From Diploscapter coronatus (lineage: Eukaryota > Nematoda > Chromadorea > Rhabditida > Rhabditidae), in NCBI GenBank assembly GCA_964036155.1, contig OZ038422.1, positions 8,517,201 through 8,581,200 on the forward strand: DNA of 64,000 bases. The letters run 5' to 3'. Position 1 is the first letter of the stretch. Each line of letters begins with the position of its first letter. This document shows positions 1-11,961 of the stretch, in pieces. Below the pieces are notes generated by a model. That model was not told the DNA's origin, did no database searches, and saw nothing but the letters and a program-made list of their open reading frames with translations. The position numbers were made by a program, and so were the translations under genes.

Positions 1-1609
1 ATGACACATGGTTTTCGATGGATTGGGAGGAAGTAAGAGCGCAGAGAAGCAGAGGGATGAGGTAAGGAAGGCAGGAAAAGCTGACTCTCTTCCAATTCTT
101 CCTTTGAATCGAATGACTATTATTTTCGACAAAAATGCCTTCCGATTTGATGTATGGGGGTGCAATCTGAAAGAGAGCTGATCCATGCTCAACTTACTTC
201 AGTCAGAATGAAGACTCGTAAAAACCAAATGTGATTTATCGCAGTCGGGATTTCAAAGGCTATTCTTATTCTCTTGAAAAGAGCTCTTCCAAAAATATCT
301 TCCATTCTCCATCCAAACTTCACCGATGAGCAATCACTATTGTTGCCCTTTCGCACGTATTTTCTGCTTATTTTTCGATGATTACTCAACGAATCGGTTT
401 TGAAGGGAACAATAAAGCTGTTCATGTTTGGGGCAAAAATAGTTTGCTGTGATATTTCTCACTTCTCACCCTAATTGATATGCAGGTTTTTCATGAGCAC
501 TTATTCTGCAGACTCGGAACTCCAACCGAACCTGGGGCAGGGGAACTGCGAACCTCGAATAATCTTCTGTTTTCTATTTCTATGCACACTCGGCATTGGG
601 CATTGCATTCTACCCCACCCACTCTTTCCCCCATTCCTTCTCGCAATCTACCAATAACTATTCTTGATTTTTTCGAAACCTATTTTTATCCTCAAAACAT
701 TTTATCACTCATCGTTTTGGTTCGATTTTGTCTCGGAAATCTTCCTCAGGTATATGAAAATATCAACATCAACATTCTCATATTTTCTACAGCTTTTCAT
801 GTCATCATGCGCGAATTACGATGCTCGGTTCTGTTTTCGTTGTCATTTTTTCTCGAATATTCAGATTGATTTCATCAGAAACTATTTCAAGATTCAGGCA
901 ATGAATGGGGTCATCACTTCATTACTGCATTACAGACTTATGTATCATCTCTTAAGTTCAAGATTTTCCTTTCATTTCACAATAATCATAATAATTCACG
1001 CCTTTCTGTCTTATCTATTATTGGCAATCTGCACTGTCATCCTCCTTCTCGTTGCATCATTCTGCTCCAATCACCCGCATTTCTTTCTCCATGTGCTTCT
1101 GTTTTTCTGCTCTCTTCCCTTCTTCCTTCTATCGAGTCAGCCATCGTTCGTGCCATTCCTCCCTTTGCCGTTCATATTTTTAGATTTTTAGACGGTTTTC
1201 CCTCGTGACAGCTCATTTTTCTGCGCTTCTTCTCCTTTGAATTTCGATTTTAAAACGCCGGAAGTATAAAAGCTGGCAGCATGCGATTCGACTATTCGAC
1301 GAATTGACCAATTCCTTTACATTTTCTTGTTTCTTTCCGATATCCACTGTTTGTCTTCTCGCGTCCTTTCGAGTTCACAATGTCGATAATTTATTTCGTA
1401 ATTCGTCGCTAGTTTTTGAATTGAATATACTATCTGCGTATAAAATGACTTGAATTCGGAAAAAAAAACTCTTCAGTCTTTCTTATATCTGAAAGTGAAA
1501 ATTATGTGTGGTTTCGGTTATTTTATTTATGCAGGCAGTATTTTTCTTCATCCTTCGAGATTTCGATATTCCAGAATCCCTCGTTCCCTAGTCCAAATCG
1601 AATAGTGTG
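1..1609. other. Intergenic / upstream region, pyrimidine-rich
   Basis: No gene recognised. The plus strand is strongly pyrimidine-rich (runs of TTCTTTC and TCTCC), which leaves long chance open frames such as 664-1191 with low-complexity Phe/Leu/Ser/His products that do not look like protein. A TATA-like box lies at 1265-1272, about 340 bases before the first coding ATG at 1610, so the right part of the stretch is probably the promoter and leader of the downstream gene. Confidence 0.6.
1265..1272 (+). promoter_or_regulatory. TATA-like box (TATAAAAG)
   Basis: A single good TATAAAAG match in an AT-moderate context upstream of the first plus-strand gene. Its distance to the ATG at 1610 allows a leader or trans-splice site in between. 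In AT-rich nematode DNA such a match can occur by chance, so this is only a candidate. Confidence 0.25.
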
Positions 1610-4600
1610 ATGCACAAGACAGTGATGTCCCTGGACGAGCCCCTGCACGTCGTTTCTCCCTCGTCTTCCACTTCCGATGAGCACATCTGCTTCCAGTACC
1701 AATGGCACATGAGAATCTGTACCAGGTAATCTCCGATTTTGATACATTTTCGAGAAGTCACGAATGTCATATTATGGCCAAATTTATTCATTTTTTAAAT
1801 GTTAATTCTAACGATGGAAGATTTTTCTCAATTCATCATTTTCCGTTTGGCTACTGTTCATAAAGCACGCTATAGAAATTCATGAAGATCAGCTTTTCTT
1901 AGCTTTCAGTGCAAATGCATCCATCATACGGAAGTCACATGAGCAGATTTTGACACAAACCCACTATTCTTTTATTCGAGCAAATGGCATTCTGTTCAAA
2001 CTGTCATCTCTGCACTACATTACTCATTCTCTGTTCATCCCATTTGTCCATTGCTTGTGACTTCTGTTCTGCTCTCTCTCTCTCTTTCCCTTACCCACTT
2101 CCTCTGACCATTTCTCCCTCCTTCTGCCTTTGTGACGTCATTTGACTTTGCTCTTTCATTCATTTTTACGCCAAAACTATCACAACACGATGGAAGGAAT
2201 GGTGTTGTTGATGCCTGTATTTGCATGCATTAAAGTACAAAATCACATACAAATGTTTAGAGAATTTTCTGCAATTATTAGGGAATATTTCAATTTTCAA
2301 AGAGAGAAGATACAAATTTCGAAAATTTTCATTGGTAAAATTCATTTTCAGACTGCTGGAAAATTCCGAAGCCGTCATTCTGGTGGTCTCGCGCCCCTTC
2401 GCCACTCTGTACAATGGAGTGCAGTTTTCCTGGACACTTCGACTGGCTGATGAATTCGTTGCCACTGCCGTTGGTCAGCTCTTTTACATTTTTTTTTATT
2501 GAAAATTTAAAGACAAAACGAATAAGGCAGTATTTGCATCGTTTCCAATGAAAACACTGGTCTTCTTTCAAATTTCGCAATTTTCAGCCGATCCGATTCC
2601 ATCCGTTCGAAGAATTTTCCTGTACCTATACTACAAAGAAGGGCCATCTCGAGATATCGTCGTTGAGAGTGTCGAGTAAGTTCACATTTTAGATACACCG
2701 ATAACTATCTAAGAAAATCGATTTATCTGATTTATGAAATCCAATTTAGTGCTTCTGTCGTTGAATCCAACACTGGTGATCTGTTGTTTTCCGGACTGCA
2801 TCTGAGCGGCAAAGAATTCACTCTGGTAGATATTTTTTGCAAATTAAAAAATGCACTTTATCGAAAACATCTCTATAAGACTTTTTACAATACTAAAATT
2901 TAATGAGTTGTATATGAAATTCATGTAGAATTGTTTGATTTTCAGGGCAGCGGCTGGCCGATTTCCTTGGACAAATCGCAGCAGGACGAATTCACACAGT
3001 TCATCTACAAGAACATCAACAAGAACCTCGACTTCATCGTCGATATCAAGTGAGTCATTTCATTCATTTTACATTTTAATTTTTCACAGCTGAAGGTATT
3101 CTTTTTATTTTTATGAAGCAAAAACGAAAATTCGCCACGAAATGTGCAATCCCCTGCCACATTCTACTTTTTGTTTTTTTTTTCTATTCATTTCCTTGCT
3201 TAACACTACCATACTTTAATGAAGCATCTTTTGAAATTATTTACAGCAAGAGAAATCCAAGAAAAACCGATTAATTTATCCCTCCGCTATTTATCCCACC
3301 TGACGTGTCAATTTCTCCTCCAGCTTACGTAGTTATTTTCTAAATCTAACTTCAAAGAATAACCAGCTTTTATCTGTTGTGCAATTTTATTTAACTTTGA
3401 CGCAAGAAAATGATAATGACCTTTGTAGTTCAGCTGAGATCATTGTTTTCTCCCAAAATAGGCAGGGTGAATGATTGTGCTCATTGAGCTGTGAAATTGC
3501 TGAAAGCTGAAAATGTAGCATGTGATTCCTATTCTTTTCATTCTTCGTTCTTCAATTGTTTATGCTCGCTATGGAACTATTGAAAAGCAACCACAGCCTA
3601 AAGGACATTTCAATTGAACTTACTGGTGGATTTCTGAGACCAAAAACAAAAAGAAAAATGAAGAAACCACTATTTCCTCGGATAAAAGCAGATTAAATAA
3701 AAACCCGGGATTTGTGATTAGATTTTTCTGGAACTGGCTTCTAATAAAATTAAAGACGATCTAAACTAGACTGGATTTTGCTCTATCTTGTTATGCAGCT
3801 TAGAAAAAAGACAAAACATACAAATTTACAATAAAAGGAAACATCATTGGTAAAGTTTTCTGATTAAAAATCGATTTCTAGACTGAACACGAAAATGTTC
3901 GACCCATTGACGTATTTCTGCGACGTGGATTCGAGTTCCCCCAGCCATGCGAGTCTCGTCAAGGAGGTCTGCAGAGCCTACATCAAGGAAACTGAGGCTA
4001 ATGGAGGAGAGGATATTGAGGATCTCAAATATATCGAGGATACTAAAGTAAGTCGACCATTTCGTAAATATTTTCTTATGAAGAAATGTCGGAGAATTTT
4101 TCCTGTGAAAATATTGAATAGTCGCAAACTTTCATGCAGATCTTTCCTATGAAAACTGTCTTCATTCTCTGAAATAACCTATAACATAGTGTGATTATGC
4201 AGACATGATATCCGCTTTTATTCTAAATCTCGAAATTGCGATCCAGGACTTTTCTTTTAGAAATATGCGGATCTGCATGAAATTGTGTTGTTGAAAAGCC
4301 TTCTTTATCCCTTCTCTTATCTTATCCCTAAGTATTGTGCTTTTCTTGCTTCATCGGTGCAAAGATCAAAGATAATTGATAGAGCTTTGAAATTCGATAT
4401 TCTCACAATTAGTCAACACTTTAAATTGAAAAATAGCTTTTCTTCGGACGCGCGTATACTTTTTTATCGAAGGTGTATACATTTTCACCGCAAGTGCAAT
4501 TTTACTTCAAGAAAAAACAAACGAAAATCGCGAATGTGGAAAATTACACTATTGAAATGACGATTTGATCTTTTATCTGATCAGAAAAAGTGCATGCATC

Positions 4601-6044
4601 ACCCGTCTTAGCTATATCTACTGATATTTTCAAGAAAGAAGAAAGATAATTGGGTTTCAGGAGAACGAGCACGACATCCATCGACTGAAATTCTTCCACG
4701 GCGTCAAGCAGGTCACTGACAGATGTGGAGGTTTGACACACAAATTTGGAAGCTACGACGACTTCAGGAGGACTGTTGAGAGTGTAAGGATTTCGAAAGT
4801 TAATTATTTGAATTTTCGTTATGGTTAAAGTTGCTGATCTTCATCATAGAAAGAAGCTATCTGATGAAACTATTGTTTTCTCTAAGTTGTTGATGATTAC
4901 AAAATTTTAGGCATTTGCTCAAGTCTACCTGAGCGATGTGATGCTGCAAGGCCTCGAAAATGTGGAGGACATATCCGGCCTGGTCGAAGGAATCACCTTC
5001 TCCCACATTCCTTCGCTCAGGAAGGAACTCGAGAAGTTGCTCTGTGCTGAAGTTATGTCGGTGAGCAACTTTTGCATTTTATAATCGAGTTCTTCTTGCA
5101 ATTATTTTGGCAAGGAAACTTATGAACCCCAAGACATCTTGACGTTAGATATGACAGGAAGATAGTATGAGGAAAATATCGTATCCTGTGTCTTTTAATC
5201 CTTTTTTGTCTATATCTCAAATCATAGTGCCATACGGCTTACAAATTGTTTTTGACAGAATGAAATAATTTTGCATTTTCAACACCACTTTGATGCTTTA
5301 CGATTTTATGCTATCTTTGTTCAGGAGAACGCGAACAACGAATTCACTCGTCGAATGCTGATTCTAGCGGACAGCTATTCGATGGAGATGCTCAAAATGG
5401 TCGCCAAGGGTGTTCTCGTTGATCAGGTATTTTTGTTTAAATAAAACCTTATCTTTTATCAAATGATGATCTTCAGATAATCGCAAATTCGAATCCGCCG
5501 AAGGAATTCGTCAAAATCACGCAATCCCTGGAGCAACTTGCAACTGAATTGGACAAGGAGGGAGACGGGTTGGTTATCTTTTTCTCGTATTTTTATCGAC
5601 AGTCTTAGTGAATGAAAAATTAATTAGTTGTACCTCATTCATGTTTCACTTTTAGCTATTCTTCGAACGTCTCCGTGGACGTGATTGTAGAAGAGCTTCA
5701 GGAAATGACGAAACGAGTCAGGCGAGTCTCCCTCTCCACCACGCAATCGTCGCTGCAATCCTCTCATAGCAGGTAGAATTATAGAGCATTGTTGATTTTT
5801 AATCAAAATTCTGGCGAATAATTCATGCGATCATACTATTTATAAGGATACCTCCTTTTGAAAAGTGCCTTTTATATGAAATAATACAATATCCATGATA
5901 TTTTTGTGTTGTGAATTAACTATTTTCAGCTCGAGCAACTCCCCGAACAGTGCGCACGACTCGCCACCCACCCTGCCCCCTCTCCCTGATCGACTGCTCG
6001 ATTCGCCCAGACTTCCCAGGAACAAACGCAATTCCCTCGCGTAA
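1610..6044 (+). CDS. Uncharacterised protein, weakly MATH/BTB-like, Ser/Pro-rich tail (about 12 exons)
   Basis: A spliced plus-strand gene of roughly 500 residues; frames join cleanly across about 11 introns. Exon starts include about 2352, 2588, 2750, 2946, 3882, 4661, 4911, 5325, 5477, 5657 and 5930. Exon 1 (MHKTVMSLDEPLHVV) leads into a beta-rich stretch (QYQWHMRICTR, then GVQFSWTLRLAD) and FLYLYYKEGPSRDIVVES, resembling a MATH-like sandwich. The middle is helical (FGSYDDFRRTVES, then SHIPSLRKELEKLL), followed by RRMLILADSYSMEMLKMVAK, which resembles the helix after a BTB fold. The C-terminus is low complexity, with Ser runs and TLPPLPDRLLDSP, ending NKRNSLA before TAA at 6042. No signal peptide or membrane segment is seen. 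I do not firmly recognise the family. An alternative donor at the last codons could join an exon near 7654. Confidence 0.75.
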
Positions 6045-8205
6045 AGAGGAGGTAATTCGTTTTAACGTCAGCCAGAGTTTGTTAGACATAATCCTAATTT
6101 GTAAATATCTAACACGAAGCTTGTGCAATTGTTCATTCACGACAGAATGAAACATGATTTTAGAGGAAAAGACTATTCAGTCTGTCAACTTTTCGAAAGT
6201 TTATTCATTATGATTCAGTCTGTCATAAATCAGCGATATCATCGATTTTCTAACACATAACTTTTCATATCATCCTTAAAAGCCCCATGACCTGTAAAAG
6301 CCTAAAAATGCCAAAATTTCATCTCTCCATCACTTCTTCTAACATACATTTACGGTATTTATTCCCAATTACTACAGCCGCTTTCAACCGTTGTATATTT
6401 TCAGCTTTATGCTTTAGGCGAAATGAGTCACATTATCGTTCATCATTTATCCCCTTGTTTCTTCCATTCCTTCGGGTTTAGGCAAGTAGTCTGTAACTTC
6501 ATCGATTCTACGACAATTCACACATTAAGAAGCATGGTTTCTGGGTTGGTTTCCGTACTTATCTATCTCTAATTCTTCTTAATCGGAGATTTGTATTTTC
6601 AAAAATATGCATGTTTGTTGAAAATGCAAATATTGTGATATGATATATTGCACAATATGGTCAACTTCTTATCACATTTTTCATTTATCAGGAGAGATGT
6701 GCATAATTCGATTTGATGAATTTTTAAACTCTAATTTGTGGATTCATTTATTTTAAGATAACCTTTGTGGTGAAGACCAGCCTCAAATTCATCAATATGA
6801 TTAATGCACATTCCTCATTTGTAAGTCTCGCTTATCTGTAGGCCTTTTGTTGCGAGCCAAAAGCGGGATTTTCCTTCACAAATCGGTGTTTCTTTCGTTC
6901 GTGTTTTGTACAACAACACTGTGTTTTTAACGGATCTAATTACCGAGTGAAATTTTGAGTATTTGTAATTTATACTTCCTCCCATAAATTACTGTAAAAT
7001 TCTAAGAAAGAAAGTACGCGTTCTAAAGTTTATGAATAATTTGCTATAATTGATATTATTTTGAACAAATGACGTAAAAGTGACCATTTGCAGAGATCTT
7101 TATACCAGCATTTTAAATCGGTAGGTTCTGTAAATATTGAGATATCAAGCAAGTCGCTCTATGCAATAATTTCTTCTTTCTATCGATAATTCTTTTCTTT
7201 TATATAGTTGTTTCATTTATCAGGGTGCAATAAATGATATTTTATTTGTTCATTACTTTCTGCACAGCATGTAAATGTGCATTATCAAATACATAGATAC
7301 ATAGAACATAAAAAGAGGTAGAAAATTCTAATTTTTAAAGTTACATTTTGGTTACTGAATTTTATTCTAAGAAACCTGAAAATACGATAAAATGCAGTAA
7401 TAGTCAGTGATAAAATGATAGGAGAATATTTGGAAAGTGGACCTTGTGAATATGATTTTTGAAAACTAATAATTGAAAATGTCAGATATGGTGCATTCAA
7501 TATTTAATATTCAATGCGAAATGTTTCAATGGCAATGAATTTCAAGAAAGATTCGATTTTATCTACTGTAGGATAATTGGAATGTAATCTTTCTTGATAA
7601 TTTCGAAATTTTATCAAAACTCTAAAAAAAATTCCCAATTTGTCTTCCTACAGTCCCTCAGATTCCTTCCACTCCTTCCACTGTTTCTTATCAACGATTC
7701 TCATTCTCGTTGCATTTCGAATCAACTCCACTCCAGGCCCTGTCACTGCTATTCTGAAAATGACGGTGGTCAAATTTTTTGTTTTGAATAATAATTTTTC
7801 GCTATACTATTTGATCTAATATCGAATAAATCAAAGCTATGATCTTTATTGCCATCTACTTTCCTCCTTATTTCATATCATAAAAACACTTGCTATTTGG
7901 AAGTTCAGCTTATGAATACTGTACATAGATTACGTCCTTAGGAAAGACTTCGAAGGGTCGAAGTGCTTTGTCAAATCACTCTTCATAAAGAAAGGCTTAT
8001 GAACGTGAAAAAGTCACGCCAATTGAATGAATGAACAAGACGTTCATCCACTTTTTCAAGTGCGTATTAAGAGGGTCGAAAGTCACATGAATTCAAATAG
8101 TCTTTATGGGTGATGCAATACTTTAAAAACTTGATTATCCTGTGAAGACCAGCTTTGAAGGATCATATATTTATCAGATTTTTTTATCAATAGGAAAGAA
8201 AAGTC
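6045..8205. other. Intergenic, AT-rich; one possible alternative 3' exon
   Basis: Mostly AT-rich sequence without coding character. One weak candidate is about 7654-7790, after a TTTGTCTTCCTACAG acceptor, where a Pro/Ser-rich frame (PQIPSTPSTVSYQRFSF) is open; it might be an alternative last exon of the upstream gene. The genes on either side are convergent, so both 3' ends lie here. Confidence 0.5.
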
Positions 8206-11200
8206 CTACTTGGAAACAACCGGTACAAATGCAGTTTGTCGTTTAACAATTACAGGAGAAGAATGACTTGGTCGTTGTTGTTGTTGTTGCTGCTGCTGCT
8301 GCTGCTGATTCGAATGCTCCTGTCTATGCTTCTGCTGACTTTGATATTTCAGGTTCGCGATAATATCTCTGAATAAAAATAAAATTGAAATTAACATAAA
8401 TGCTCAAATTTCAACTTAGTGATAAGATATGAATAATTTAATCTCGGGAACTACAGTGTGAATGGACGACTTATCAAATCAATATTTTCTGTGAAAAGTA
8501 ACATTCTACAATTTGGCAGATAGAAATTATGTCATCATGTTATAATTCCCATCCATCTCGCCATCGATACCGGTCATTTGTATACTAACTTGACTTTAGC
8601 AGGAGTGGCATAGAGCGGCTCATCCTGTGCATCTCTGCCTCCCGAGTGTGCGTCTGCTGCATCGAACAGACTCATTGGTCTTTGTTGTTTCTGCGTCTGC
8701 TTCTGGTTCTGCTTCCTGTCTGCAGAGGGGCTTCTATCCATGAAAATTCGACTCGCGTGGAAAACTACATCCGCTGTCTGAAGCCAACTTTATTCTATTT
8801 TTAAATGGGAAACTCCCTAGCGGAGCATTATCAGTACGAGAAGCTATTTATTCTGCATTATTTAACTTGATCAAGTTGATTTTCATGTTTTGACGCTGCA
8901 ACCGCTTCGGGCTTTTTGGAAGATAACAATGTTTACCTTAACAGGACAAGCCAATTTGACGATGTCGGGTTTCTGTGCAGTTCGTAGTGGTCGATGCGTT
9001 TGTGGAGATGCAGAGATGTTCGAATTGGATGGGAATCTGACAGGGGCGAGGGGAGTGCGGTGTGGAACCGGAGCTGGGGGATGGAGTGAGGATTGGGAAG
9101 GCAGGGTGGCTGACGAGAACAGGGAAGAAGCTACGGCGGATGAAGGGAATAGAGAATGGGTTGAAATAGCCTGAAAATAATACTAAATTATTAGCCCTTC
9201 CAAATTTAGGGTAAATTTGATTTTACTAATCCTAAAATTTTATGTATCATTTTTTTGAAACTGAAGATCAGGACGATAGTTTCATGATTTTTTGAAACAG
9301 AAAGTAAGACTGACGTTGAAATGGATCATTATGGCCGATATTAACACTGAATCAGTGTAATGAAAATGAACTCTATGATGATGCTATGATTTTTCAATAT
9401 TACTTTTTTATGCCAAAATTCCCCAAACTAACCCGATTTGTAGGCGAAGCTGTCATAGCTAATTTTCGTTGCACCGGAGGGGAGTTTGCCGCTGCAGGTT
9501 GAGCAGATTTACTATTTGAATCTTCATCGTCTTCAAAGCTGAAAATTCCCGAAACTATTTCACCATCCTTGATTGCATACTACCATTGACTCCTCTTGTC
9601 ATACATGCTCCTCGGCCTGTCTGGCTTTTTCCACAAGCCATGACGACGATTCGTGAAGCGAGATGTCGTCTAATAAGGAAAAAGATTGATCTTCATTGAA
9701 TGATCTTTTTTCTCAAAGTATAGAGAAGGTTGCAAATAATGTGAATTTCACGGTAATCAATTGTCAAATTAGACAACTTTCGAGCGGATAAAACCATTAG
9801 TCAAGTCGAAAAATCGAATAAAAGGTGAACTTCATCTCACCACAACAGGGATTTTCGGAATCTCGTTCTTTTCGAGTGAAATCTTTCTGAATGTCGAGTA
9901 TGGCATTGAAGGTTGGGCACTGGAATTGTAAACTTGATCTATGAATGAATGGAGAACTAAATTACGGTGAGGTATCGGAACTGTAGAGGGAGTCTGAACT
10001 GACAGAGGAACGATGGCTCGCCGCTGGGGATGAACAACGAGTTGATGTTAGCTAAAATTGTCTTTTTTAACAATTTGAGCATCTTTATCTTCGAATATTT
10101 TTCGTTTTCTAAATATGCAACATTTTATTCTTATATTCGTCGTGTTTGATTCCTACAAATTAGTCTACAATTTCACTCTTCTCAAAACTTGACTTTTTCC
10201 CTATATTCTCGAATCTCAATCCCCATTCATTTTTTCACCTTTCTCAGGTAGAGAGTCTCAGTGTTTGTTGGGGTTTTTTTTTGGATGTTTGATTGTTTCG
10301 ATTGGATGCTTCGATTCGATTGCGGCTAATATGAATTCATCGTATTCAACATCCCATATATCCAACACTCAAAGCATTCAACCTATTCCCATTCAGAGAG
10401 GTAAGAGAAAGAAATAATCAAGAGAAGCCCGCAGCATTCAACCGCATTCCACAGTCTCTGTCTTGTCTTTGCTTCTCTTCGCATTCCCATATATTCCCAT
10501 TATCTTTCTTTCTTTTTATTTCTACTTCTTTCCTCTCTCATATTCATCCATTATCGCTTTCTCTATCTTTCTCTGCTTCTCTCTCCTTTTCTGCATTATC
10601 TTTCTCCCTCCCTCTCTTCATCCACAAATAGCTAATGACATTTGAATATGCAGGGTCTGCAATGCGCAATGATAAGTTTATGATTTGAATTCATCCAGGA
10701 GAAATTAGAGAAGAAGTGAGAAGAGAAGGGAAAGGGGAGAAAGTCGAGAGAAAACAAAAAGCAGAAAACACAGTATCATTGGAGGAATTTGGCAGCAAAT
10801 CCGCGATAAAGCGATGTTTTGATATTTGTTGATCGGAGTCATAAAAGTGCTGATAAAAATGAATATTCAAATGGCTGACCAAAACACAGGGTGAAATTTG
10901 ATATTTTTCAAGAAATAGTACTGCACATATGTGACAAATTTTCTACGATTATTACATAGTCTAACTCTTTTTTCCATAAAATATCAGTAGTAAAAATCAG
11001 TCTGGATAAAGACTTGTACTTTTGGTATACTATCATTATCCTTACTGAAAAACTACTTATTTGCCCTGCACACACATATCATGAACACGAACTATCCATG
11101 ATCTATTGTTTATCCTCTTATCAAGGGTAATCAAGGAGAACATCATGCTGTAGCCAAGGGGCGAGGGAAGGAGTTATGGCTGTTTACCTGACTGGTACTT

Positions 11201-11961
11201 GTCTGACTGATGGAGGACAGGCCGGAATCCACACTCTGCACGCTTTGCACACTCTGCAGGGAGAATCGATCGAGACCCTCTGCACTTCGCTTGATTCGGG
11301 CCTGCACATCTGCACAGCCGGGAATGACGGGCAGACGACCACGCATTTCCTGAAAAGAAGCAATCAGTAGTTAATTTAAGAAAAGGCTGATCTTCACGTC
11401 CCAACTGAAAATAGTCGTTTGATTTGAAAAAGCTATGTTTCTCATTGTTTTTTGACATGAACGATGTGATTTGCCAGTAATAAACACGGTTTCTCGTGTT
11501 TAACATCGCTGATCACCGTGGTTTGTTGCACTTGTCACCAACTTTTTCCTTTCCCTACATTTCCATGAAATGACTTTGATGACAACTACAAGAAGTCGTC
11601 ATGATAAATTGCATTCGTCATTTAGGAATAAATTACTGACCGATGAAAATCATGATGAAACTTATGATATCATGATAGATTCTCCCACCTCCATCAACTT
11701 GACGTGTTTATTCCTGAGCGTCTCCAGCTTGACCATGCCCAATCTGCACGCTTCTATCCTCTCGCGAATCCTCGGATCACTGGCTTGTCCAATTGAGGAC
11801 AGTCCCGCCGCCGGTCCCAAGTTCGTCCCCTCGTCCGTCTGTTCCTCCCTGCCTCTCTGCATCTGACCCATCTGACTCATCGAATAATCTCGAGGAGGTG
11901 GCTCAGGAGCAATACTGGCGCCCACTGGCGCCAGATGAGATACACTCATACAATGGTCAAC
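8206..11961 (-). CDS. Ser/Gln-rich cytoplasmic protein with N-terminal helical (CUPID/DUF3338-like?) segment, 5'-incomplete
   Basis: Minus-strand exons join in frame at about 11961-11688, 11354-11189, 10053-9966, 9919-9841, 9668-9595, 9539-9432, 9173-8937 and 8775-8590; the last exon (8390-8206) is less sure. The first visible exon follows an acceptor, so the true start is upstream. It encodes a helical segment (RIEACRLGMVKLETLRNKH) followed by EEMRGRLPVIPGCADVQ and RIKRSAEGL. The order 'helix, short G-x-LP loop, helix' recalls the CUPID domain of FRMD4/INAVA/CCDC120; this is inference only. The rest is disordered: SQSVQSVQSVDSGLSS, then RSSVSSDSLYSSDTSP, acidic EDDED, and a Pro/Ser-rich exon. 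The last exon holds a CAG/CAA polyglutamine run, but the phase from the previous exon fits better to a short alternative frame, so the polyQ may not be translated. Confidence 0.6.
8274..8307 (-). repeat. CAG/CAA trinucleotide repeat (polyGln)
   Basis: Eleven Gln codons in a row on the minus strand, six pure CAG followed by CAA. The run lies in the last exon candidate of the Ser/Gln-rich gene. Length polymorphism is likely; translation depends on the unresolved splice phase. Confidence 0.85.

Noticed and set aside
664..1191. Plus-strand open frame of 175 codons
   Set aside because: Driven by pyrimidine-rich sequence; Phe/Leu/Ser/His low complexity, no domain, no splice context.
8890..9174. 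Gly/Glu-rich plus-strand frame of 94 codons
   Set aside because: Antisense shadow of the Pro/Ser-rich exon 9173-8937, which has both splice sites and phase agreement.
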